This document shows, one piece after another, positions 9,193 through 14,430 of a stretch of DNA of 14,430 nucleotides. Both the position numbers and the translations under genes were made by a program. How positions within the stretch are numbered: the first letter of the stretch is position 1; each line of letters starts with the position of its first letter. The notes below the pieces were generated by a model. The model did no database searches, was not told the DNA's origin, and saw only the letters and a program-made list of their open reading frames with translations. Origin of the DNA: JAKLKS01 sp964370855 (GTDB lineage Bacteria > Planctomycetota > JAJSAM01 > JAKLKS01); assembly GCA_964370855.1 (NCBI GenBank), contig CAYJMF010000111.1:1-14430 (forward strand), read 5' to 3'.

Positions 9193-9639
9193 ATGACCGA
9201 CCGCAAGATCCGCGTGCTCATCTGCAAGCCGGGCCTCGACGGGCACGACCGCGGCGCCAAGGTGGTGGCGGCGTCGCTCCGCGACGCCGGCATGGAGGTC
9301 GTGTACACCGGCCTCCGGCAGACACCGGAGATGGTCGTGGAGACCTCCATCCAGGAGGACGTGGACGCCATCGGCCTCTCGCTCCACTCCGCGGCCCACA
9401 TGACCATCTTCCCCAAGGTGCTGAAGCTCCTCAGGAAGCGGAAGGCCGACCACGTCCTCCTCACGGGAGGGGGCATCATCCCCGACGAGGATCGGCGGGA
9501 GCTGGAGAAGATGGGCGTCGGGCGGCTCTTCGGCCCCGGCGCGACGTCGGAGGAGATCGTCCGCTACATCACCGAGGAAGTGGGCCGCCGCCGCGCGACG
9601 GCCGGGGTCCAGGCAACGGGCGCACGGAGAACATCATGA
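9193..9639 (+). CDS. icmB: B12-binding small subunit of the acyl-CoA mutase
   Basis: Predicted 148-residue cobalamin-binding Rossmann-like subunit that pairs with the large subunit to form the active mutase. The base-off/His-on motif DxHxxG is D16-G-H18-D-R-G21, in KPGLDGHDRGAKV; H18 ligates cobalt in place of dimethylbenzimidazole. Further contacts are expected at SLHSAAHMTIF (63-73) and at TGGGIIPDED (91-100), all as in stand-alone Mcm/Icm small subunits of about 130-150 residues. AGGAGG at 9183-9188, which overlaps the stop of the large-subunit gene, lies 4 nt before ATG 9193. The stop overlaps the next start (ATGA, 9636-9639). Whether it acts on methylmalonyl-CoA or isobutyryl-CoA is set by the large subunit, so the symbol rests on F133/Q251 there. 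The tail after about residue 131 is Arg/Ala-rich and poorly conserved. Confidence 0.88.
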   Translation: MTDRKIRVLICKPGLDGHDRGAKVVAASLRDAGMEVVYTGLRQTPEMVVETSIQEDVDAIGLSLHSAAHMTIFPKVLKLLRKRKADHVLLTGGGIIPDEDRRELEKMGVGRLFGPGATSEEIVRYITEEVGRRRATAGVQATGARRTS

Positions 9640-10808
9640 ACGTCGAGGACTTCCCCTGGCTCGAGGAGCACCACCGGATGATCCGGGAGACGGTGCGCGG
9701 GTTCGCCGTGGACGAGGTGGCCCCCCGGGCCGTCGCCATGGACGAGTCCTGCGAATTCCCCTCCGACCTCTTCGCCCGCATGGCGGAGCTCGGCATCCTC
9801 GGCATCCCCATCTCCGAGGACTTCGGTGGGGCGGGGATGGACACCCTCGCCTACGTCATCGCCGTGGAGGAGATCGCCCGGGTGGACGGCGCCCTCTCCC
9901 TCGGCCTCGCCGCCCACACCTCCCTCGGCACCTACCCCATCTACGCCTTCGGGACGGAGGAGCAGAAGCGCCGCTGGGTCCCGCGCCTCGCCTCCGGCGA
10001 GGGCATCGCCGCCTTCGCCCTGACGGAGCCCGACGCCGGGTCCGACGCGCAGGGCACCCGGACCACGGCCGTGGAGGACGGCGGCGGCTGGCTCGTGAAC
10101 GGGACGAAGTTCTACTGCACCAACGGCACCCACGCCGCCTCCATCGTCTTCACCGCCGTCACCGGGACCCTCCCCTCGGGGAGGAAGGAGATCAGCGCCT
10201 TCGTCGTGGAGAAGGGCACCCCGGGGCTCAAGTACGGCGCCAAGGAGGTGAAGCTCGGCATGCGGGCCAGCGACACCCGGGTCCTCCACTTCGAGGACAT
10301 GCGCCTGCCGAAGGGGAACCTCCTCGGCGGCGCCGAAAGCCGGGGCGACGGCTTCAAGAAGTTCATGCTGACGCTCGACGGCGGACGCATCTCCGTGGGC
10401 GCCATCTCCGTCGGGCTCGCCCAGGGCGCTCTCGACAAGGCCCTCCCCTACAGCCGCCAGCGGGAGGCCTTCGGGAAGCCCATCGGCGACCTCGGCGGGA
10501 TCTCCCACCGCCTCGCCGACATGGCCGTGGACGTCCACGCCGCGCGGCTCATGGTCTACGACGCCGCGCTCCGCAAGGACCGCGGTCTCCCCTTCGCCCG
10601 GCAGGCCTCCATGGCCAAGCTCTTCGCCAGCGAGGCGGCCATGCGCGTCACGGACTCCGCCATCCAGATCCTCGGCGGCTACGGCTTCACCCGCGAGTAC
10701 GAGGTCGAGCGCATGTACAGGGACGCCAAGCTCTGCGAGATCGGCGAGGGCACGAGCGAGATCCAGCGGCTCGTCATCGCCCGCGGCCTCGCGAAGGAAG
10801 GGGAGTGA
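9636..10808 (+). CDS. Acyl-CoA dehydrogenase (second copy)
   Basis: Predicted 390-residue FAD acyl-CoA dehydrogenase, ETF-linked. Visible elements are the N-terminal helices (PWLEEHHRMIRETVRGFA), flavin-contact FALTEPDAGSDAQGTRT and FYCTNGTHAAS in the beta domain, RQREAFGKPIGDLGGISHRLADM, QILGGYGFTREYEVERMYRD, and the catalytic base E371 in IGEGTSEIQR. It is clearly diverged from the first acyl-CoA dehydrogenase (5184-6326), for example in the active-site motif (IGEGTSEIQ against IYEGTTEIQ), so it is not a recent duplicate and probably has a different acyl preference. Its start overlaps the icmB stop by 4 bp and its stop overlaps the next gene's start, so it belongs to the mutase operon. Candidate substrates, by inference, are butyryl-CoA made by the mutase, or a branched acyl-CoA. 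Confidence 0.9.
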   Translation: MNVEDFPWLEEHHRMIRETVRGFAVDEVAPRAVAMDESCEFPSDLFARMAELGILGIPISEDFGGAGMDTLAYVIAVEEIARVDGALSLGLAAHTSLGTYPIYAFGTEEQKRRWVPRLASGEGIAAFALTEPDAGSDAQGTRTTAVEDGGGWLVNGTKFYCTNGTHAASIVFTAVTGTLPSGRKEISAFVVEKGTPGLKYGAKEVKLGMRASDTRVLHFEDMRLPKGNLLGGAESRGDGFKKFMLTLDGGRISVGAISVGLAQGALDKALPYSRQREAFGKPIGDLGGISHRLADMAVDVHAARLMVYDAALRKDRGLPFARQASMAKLFASEAAMRVTDSAIQILGGYGFTREYEVERMYRDAKLCEIGEGTSEIQRLVIARGLAKEGE

Positions 10809-11776
10809 TGAAGCACCGCAGGCTCGGGAATTCCGGCGTCCGGGTCAGCGAGGTGGCCCTGGGCTCCTGGCTCACCTTCGGCTCCTCCGTCGAGCAGGAG
10901 ACGACCACGCGGTGCACGCGCAGGGCCATCGAGCTCGGCGTCAACTTCATCGACACCGCCGACGTCTACATGCGCGGCGAGGCGGAGCGGTTCCTCGGGA
11001 AGGCGCTGGAGGGGGTCCCCCGCCGGAGCGTCTTCATCGGCACCAAGTCCTTCTGGCCCACGGGCGAGGGTCCCAACGACCGGGGCCTCTCCCGGAAGCA
11101 CGTCTTCGAGGCCCTCCACGACAGCCTGCGCAACCTGAAGACCGACTACGTGGATCTCCTCCAGTGCCACCGCTACGACCCCGAGACGCCGGTCCCCGAG
11201 GTCGTGCGCGCCATGGACGACCTCATCCGCCAGGGGAAGGTCCACTACTGGGGCGTCTCCTGCTGGACCGCCGCCCAGATCGTGGACGCCTGCCGCACCG
11301 CCGACCTCATGGGCGCCCCCCGCCCCGTCTCCAACCAGCCCCCCTTCAGCCTCCTCGATCGCGCCGTCGAGGCCGAGGTGGTGCCGGCCTCCATCCGCGA
11401 GGGGCTCTCCCAGGTCGTCTTCTCCCCCCTCGCCCAGGGCGTCCTCACGGGCAAGTACCGCGGGGGGAGCCGCCCCGCCGGCACCCGCGGCGCCGACGAG
11501 AAGCGGGGGGTCTGGATGAAGAAGCACCTCGCCGACGACGCATCCGCGAAGGTGGACGCCTTCTGCGCGCTGGCCGCCGAGGCCGGCCTGCCGCCGGCCC
11601 GCCTCGCCCTCGCCTGGGTCCTCTCGCGGCCCGGCATGGCGAGCGCCATCTTCGGCGCGACGAGCGTCGGGCAGGTGGAGGAGAACGTGGCCGCCGTGGA
11701 GGTCGCCGTCCCCCCGGATCTCGCGGCGCGCCTCGACGCGATCTTCCCGCCCCCCGCGGCGCCGCCGGCCCCCTGA
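10808..11776 (+). CDS. Aldo-keto reductase, Kv-beta/YghZ-like
   Basis: Predicted 322-residue NADPH-dependent aldo-keto reductase with a TIM-barrel fold. The catalytic tetrad is visible as D49 (NFIDTADVY), Y54, K80 (GTKSFWP) and H121 (LQCHRYDP). RGLSRKHVFEALHDSLRNL and VRAMDDLIRQGKVHYWGVS are typical of the branch containing potassium-channel beta subunits and YghZ. A C-terminal cofactor-binding segment with IFGATSVGQVEENV (residues 279-292) fits NADPH binding. ATG 10808 shares its first base with the preceding TGA; a GTG at 10805 would add one Met and is less likely. It is inside the operon, but its carbonyl substrate is unknown; an aldehyde or ketone derived from branched-chain metabolism is only a guess. 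A Pro/Ala-rich tail ends the protein. Confidence 0.88.
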   Translation: MKHRRLGNSGVRVSEVALGSWLTFGSSVEQETTTRCTRRAIELGVNFIDTADVYMRGEAERFLGKALEGVPRRSVFIGTKSFWPTGEGPNDRGLSRKHVFEALHDSLRNLKTDYVDLLQCHRYDPETPVPEVVRAMDDLIRQGKVHYWGVSCWTAAQIVDACRTADLMGAPRPVSNQPPFSLLDRAVEAEVVPASIREGLSQVVFSPLAQGVLTGKYRGGSRPAGTRGADEKRGVWMKKHLADDASAKVDAFCALAAEAGLPPARLALAWVLSRPGMASAIFGATSVGQVEENVAAVEVAVPPDLAARLDAIFPPPAAPPAP

Positions 11777-11778
11777 CC

Positions 11779-12615
11779 GTGGACGGAGCCGGGCCCGCCC
11801 CGCCCCTCACCTACCGCGTCGGGGAGTTCGAGGTCTCCGTCGTCTCCGACGGGGAGTTCCGCCTCGACGGCGGCGCCATGTACGGCATGGTCCCGAAGGT
11901 CCGCTGGGAGACGGAGGACCCCGTGGACGACCGCAACCGGGTGCGGCTCGGGCTCCACTGCCTGCTCGTCCGCGGCCCCTCCTTCACGGCGATGCTCGAG
12001 ACCGGCATCGGGCGCGGCTGGGACGGCGCGTGGGACGACCGCTACGGCATCCTCCACCCGCCCTCCGTCGAGGAATCCCTCGCGGCGCTGGGCGTCGCCC
12101 CCGCCGAGGTCACCCACGCGATCCTCTCCCACCTCCACTTCGACCACGCCGGCGGGCTCGTCCACCTCCCCCGGGCGCGCCTCGTCGCGCAGCGGGGCGA
12201 GGTCGAGGCCTTCGCCGCGCCCCCCTCCTTCCATCGCGCGTCCTACGCGAAGCGTCCGCTGCCCCTCGGGGACGCCCTCCTCCTCGACGGGGACGGGGAG
12301 CCCCTCCCGGGCGTCGAGGTGCGCCGCACCGGCGGCCACACGCGGGACCACCAGGTGGTCCTCCTCCGGTCGAGGGGGGAGACGCTCGCCTTCTTCGGCG
12401 ACCTCGTCCCCACGGTGCGCCACCTGCCGCCGCTCTGGACCATGGCCTACGACCTCGTCCCCATGGACGTCGTGGAGAGGAAGGCGGAGCTCCTCGAGGA
12501 GGCCGCCGCGGAGGGCTGGTGGGCCCACCTCTACCACGACCGCGACCCGCGCCCGGTCCGCATCGTGAAGGACGGGAAGCGGTTCACCGCCGTGCGCGGC
12601 GTCCCGGGGGCGTAG
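11779..12615 (+). CDS. Metallo-beta-lactamase-fold hydrolase
   Basis: Predicted 278-residue hydrolase with the MBL fold and a likely binuclear metal site. The metal ligands are H118, H120, D122 and H123 in SHLHFDHAGG, H187 in GGHTRDHQVVL, D208 in FFGDLVPT and probably H253 in LYHDRDPR. No signal peptide is seen, so it is likely cytoplasmic. It resembles the lactonase/thioesterase-like MBL proteins rather than glyoxalase II or true beta-lactamases; the substrate cannot be named. An acyl-CoA thioesterase or lactonase role would fit an acyl-CoA operon, but that is inference. Translation starts at GTG 11779, two bases after the aldo-keto reductase stop, with no separate Shine-Dalgarno, suggesting coupling. 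There is no in-frame ATG before the conserved strand VGEFEVSVVSDG (residues 14-25). Confidence 0.87.
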   Translation: MDGAGPAPPLTYRVGEFEVSVVSDGEFRLDGGAMYGMVPKVRWETEDPVDDRNRVRLGLHCLLVRGPSFTAMLETGIGRGWDGAWDDRYGILHPPSVEESLAALGVAPAEVTHAILSHLHFDHAGGLVHLPRARLVAQRGEVEAFAAPPSFHRASYAKRPLPLGDALLLDGDGEPLPGVEVRRTGGHTRDHQVVLLRSRGETLAFFGDLVPTVRHLPPLWTMAYDLVPMDVVERKAELLEEAAAEGWWAHLYHDRDPRPVRIVKDGKRFTAVRGVPGA

Positions 12616-13287
12616 GTGGAACCGGGCCCTTCCCCCCCGCCGCCCGCGGCGGAGGCGGTGCGCCCCCGGATCCCGGGGCTCCTCGTCGCGAGCCTCGCCC
12701 TGTCGGGCCTCACCCTCCTCCTGCCCGGCGCCATGGGGCCCGTCGGCCCCTTCCTCGCCGGCGTCCTCGCCTTCCTCGGCCACCGCCGCGTGCGGGCGTC
12801 GGGCGGCGCGCTCCGGGGTCCGCGCATCGCCCTCGGCGCCATGACCCTCGCGCTCCTCCTCTTCGCCCTCCAGGCGTGGATGGTGGTGAACACCGCCCCC
12901 GCCGCCGCCGCCTTCCGGGAGATGCGCGGCCAGGTCGCCAACGTGGACGCCTGCCTCCGGACGGGGACCGCCGAGGGGGCATGGGACCTCCTCGATCCCG
13001 CGGCCCGGACGGGGCTCGACCGGGCCGCCTTCACGGGGGCCCTCCGGGAGGCGATGACGAGGCTCGGCCCCCTCGAGACCCTGGGGGCCGCCGAGGAGGC
13101 GGGGGGGGACTGGGACGCGACGGCCGCCTTCCCGCGGGGGGAGCGGGCGGAGCTCCGCCTGGGGCTCCTCCTCCGCCCGGTCTTCCGGGGGGGGAAGGGG
13201 ATCGTCCGCCTCGTGATCACCGTCCGCCGCGAGGGCCGCCGGGTGACGAGCGGCGTGACGGCCCTCGCGGTGGAGCCGGCGGACTAG
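12616..13287 (+). CDS. Small membrane protein, DUF4190-like N-terminus
   Basis: Predicted 223-residue protein of unknown function. A Pro-rich N-terminus (residues 1-20) precedes three hydrophobic segments at about 20-38, 41-56 and 70-91. The short loop GHRRVRASGGALRGPRIALG (55-74) resembles the Gly/Arg-rich turn of DUF4190-type membrane domains. Residues 95-223 form a soluble, probably extracytoplasmic domain with repeated Ala/Gly/Arg/Leu composition and no motif I recognise. GTG 12616 starts directly after the preceding TAG, so it is probably translated by reinitiation. It is the last gene of the operon, and its stop overlaps the convergent DUF481-type gene by 4 bp. The reading frame is well supported by the abutting position and by clean transmembrane segments, but a role in acyl-CoA metabolism is not evident; it could be unrelated. 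Confidence 0.7.
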   Translation: MEPGPSPPPPAAEAVRPRIPGLLVASLALSGLTLLLPGAMGPVGPFLAGVLAFLGHRRVRASGGALRGPRIALGAMTLALLLFALQAWMVVNTAPAAAAFREMRGQVANVDACLRTGTAEGAWDLLDPAARTGLDRAAFTGALREAMTRLGPLETLGAAEEAGGDWDATAAFPRGERAELRLGLLLRPVFRGGKGIVRLVITVRREGRRVTSGVTALAVEPAD

Positions 13288-14255
13288 AAGTCCATCACCA
13301 GCAGGGCGAAGTAGCGGTAGTCGGTGCGCTTCACGTCCCTCGAGCGGTGGGTGTCGTACTCGTGCTCGATGCCGAAGCGGACGTTGAGGGTCCCCTTCTC
13401 GTCGAGGCGGACGGAGAGCCCCGCGGAGCTGAGCATGCGGTACTCGGGGCGGTCCGTGAGATCGGGGTAGTACGTGGACTGGAAGGTGAACTCCTTGGAG
13501 TCGTCGATCTTGTACTTCGCCTCGACCCCCAGGAGACCCTCGGGGCGGACGTGGTCCTCGCCGCTCCCCCACTCCTTGGTGCCCGACGCGCCGACCCGGA
13601 TCCCGACGTAGAGGTCGTCCTTCTCGATGAACTTGTAGAGGACGCCGGCGGCGACGTTGCCGCGCTGGCTCCACTCCTGGAACTGGTCGCGGTCGTAGCG
13701 GGCCTCGGCGAACCAGCTCCACCGGGGATCGTCCGTGAGCCAGTCCTTCCTGAGCCCCGTCGTGAAACGGCTCTGGGTGGTCTCGCCGCCGCTCTCGGAG
13801 AGGGTGTAGCGGGCGTCGAACTTGAGGATGGTCCTCGGCCTCGTCCGCTCGCTGCGGACGCCGGCGATGAAGTTCTTCGAGCGGGTGTTGCCCCCCGCCC
13901 CGTTGATGCCGACCTCGAGCTTGGAGACCCACTCGGCCTTGGTCTCCGGCGCCGGCGCTCCGGCGGGGGCGGCGGTCCCCCCGGCGGCGGCCTTCGCCGT
14001 GGCGGCCTCGGTCCTGCGGCCCTGCTCCGCGGCGGCCATCTTCTCGGCGTCCGTCACGACGAACTTCACCCTCGCCCGGGGGATGCTGATCTTCCCGAGG
14101 ACGGGGTGCTCGAGGATGACCACCATGGCGGTCTGCTCGACCACCTTGCCCTCGAGAATCTCGCCCGTCTCGAGACCCACGTCGTCGGCCCGCGCCGCCG
14201 CCGCCCCGAGAAGCAGGGCCGCCGCGGCGGCCGCCGTCCTGATGGACTTCCTCAT
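13284..14255 (-). CDS. Secreted DUF481-type outer-membrane beta-barrel protein
   Basis: Predicted 323-residue exported protein of unknown function. A signal peptide covers residues 1-23 (MRKS, then an Ala/Leu-rich core, with cleavage near AARADD). Next is a small strand-rich domain, DVGLETGEILEGKVVEQ through KISIPRARVKFVVTD, like the N-terminal module often found before DUF481 barrels. An Ala/Pro/Gly linker follows. The remaining 210 residues or so alternate polar and hydrophobic residues in short strands, with aromatic girdle residues (WSWFAEARYDRDQF, TYYPDLTDRPEYRM), and end in F (YFALLVMDF), as outer-membrane barrels do for Bam recognition. ATG 14255 has a strong GGGGAGGT just upstream; an in-frame ATG at 14358-14360 would put 35 residues before the signal peptide and is rejected. 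It is transcribed alone, convergent with the operon, from the candidate promoter at 14289-14317. Confidence 0.85.
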   Translation of the reverse strand: MRKSIRTAAAAAALLLGAAAARADDVGLETGEILEGKVVEQTAMVVILEHPVLGKISIPRARVKFVVTDAEKMAAAEQGRRTEAATAKAAAGGTAAPAGAPAPETKAEWVSKLEVGINGAGGNTRSKNFIAGVRSERTRPRTILKFDARYTLSESGGETTQSRFTTGLRKDWLTDDPRWSWFAEARYDRDQFQEWSQRGNVAAGVLYKFIEKDDLYVGIRVGASGTKEWGSGEDHVRPEGLLGVEAKYKIDDSKEFTFQSTYYPDLTDRPEYRMLSSAGLSVRLDEKGTLNVRFGIEHEYDTHRSRDVKRTDYRYFALLVMDF

Positions 14256-14288
14256 GGTGCACCTCCCCGTGCCGGTGGAACCCGGGGG

Positions 14289-14317
14289 ATTGTCCGCAGA
14301 CGGGGCCCGGGGCTCAA
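14289..14317 (-). promoter_or_regulatory. Candidate sigma-70 promoter for the DUF481-type gene
   Basis: Read on the minus strand, TTGAGC (plus-strand 14317-14312) and GACAAT (14294-14289) are separated by exactly 17 bp. Each matches four of six consensus bases, in DNA where such AT content is rare. Transcription would begin near 14282, giving a 5' leader of about 27 nt that contains the GGGGAGGT ribosome-binding site of the gene starting at 14255. Confidence 0.5.
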
Positions 14318-14376
14318 GTAAGGCGCACCGGGGGGGGCGGAGGGAGGTGTGACCTGTCAATGGGCGTGTTCTCCCG

Positions 14377-14430
14377 GGCGTTGGGGGCCCCCCGGGGCCG
14401 CGGGGCCCGGCACAAAAAGAGCGGCCCCCC
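14377..14430. other. G/C-rich low-complexity sequence at the window end
   Basis: This is a run of G and C blocks with overlapping short palindromes (around GGGGGCCCCCCGGGG) and one A5 tract, ending in C6. No gene or signal is supported. Together with 14318-14376, which also shows nothing beyond the promoter upstream of the DUF481-type gene, it looks like contig-end sequence similar in character to positions 1-108. Confidence 0.45.

Noticed and set aside
11245..14262. 1005-codon minus-strand open frame
   Set aside because: It runs antisense through the aldo-keto reductase, MBL hydrolase and membrane-protein genes and overlaps the DUF481-type gene in another frame. Its composition is low-complexity Arg/Gly/Glu and no domain is visible.
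12030..14321. 763-codon plus-strand open frame
   Set aside because: It is an out-of-frame shadow of the MBL and membrane-protein genes, then antisense to the DUF481-type gene; the translation is Arg/Pro/Gly-biased.
14256..14360. Upstream in-frame start for the DUF481-type gene
   Set aside because: It would place 35 residues before a clear signal peptide and ignore the strong Shine-Dalgarno in front of the start at 14255.

Overview
The window is about 14.4 kb of very GC-rich DNA, roughly three quarters G+C by eye, with almost no A or T in third codon positions. Both ends run into homopolymer-rich G/C sequence (1-108 and about 14377-14430) that looks like contig ends. The predicted outer-membrane protein suggests a Gram-negative-type envelope. 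The gene mix fits a high-GC, probably uncultivated bacterium (Planctomycetota, Myxococcota, Acidobacteriota or a candidate phylum), but I cannot place it from this window.

Layout. (1) 1-1311, minus strand: the N-terminal two thirds of arginyl-tRNA synthetase, cut by the window edge. (2) 1396-2753, plus strand, diverging from argS: pyrK, the FAD/[2Fe-2S] electron-transfer subunit of dihydroorotate dehydrogenase, overlapping by 28 bp a SIS-domain protein of the 6-phospho-3-hexuloisomerase family. (3) 2754-3022: a non-coding gap dominated by a near-perfect 37-bp inverted repeat with an AT-rich core, followed by a possible promoter. (4) 3023-13287, plus strand: ten tightly packed genes that read as one operon. 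They encode acetyl-CoA acetyltransferase, 3-hydroxybutyryl-CoA dehydrogenase, an acyl-CoA dehydrogenase, a MeaB-type GTPase, a B12-dependent acyl-CoA mutase in two subunits, a second acyl-CoA dehydrogenase, an aldo-keto reductase, a metallo-beta-lactamase-fold hydrolase and a small membrane protein. (5) 13284-14255, minus strand, convergent: a secreted DUF481-type beta-barrel protein with its own candidate promoter.

The main point is the mutase. Routine annotation would call it methylmalonyl-CoA mutase, but it carries Phe and Gln at the two positions where methylmalonyl-CoA mutases use Tyr and Arg to hold the substrate carboxylate. Phe/Gln is the isobutyryl-CoA mutase signature. With that reading the operon makes a coherent route: isobutyryl-CoA (for example from valine) is isomerised to n-butyryl-CoA, oxidised to crotonyl-CoA, hydrated by an enzyme not encoded here, oxidised to acetoacetyl-CoA and cleaved to two acetyl-CoA, bypassing the propionyl-CoA/methylmalonyl-CoA route. 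The reverse, biosynthetic direction is also possible. The roles of the aldo-keto reductase, the metallo-hydrolase and the membrane protein in this pathway are unknown.
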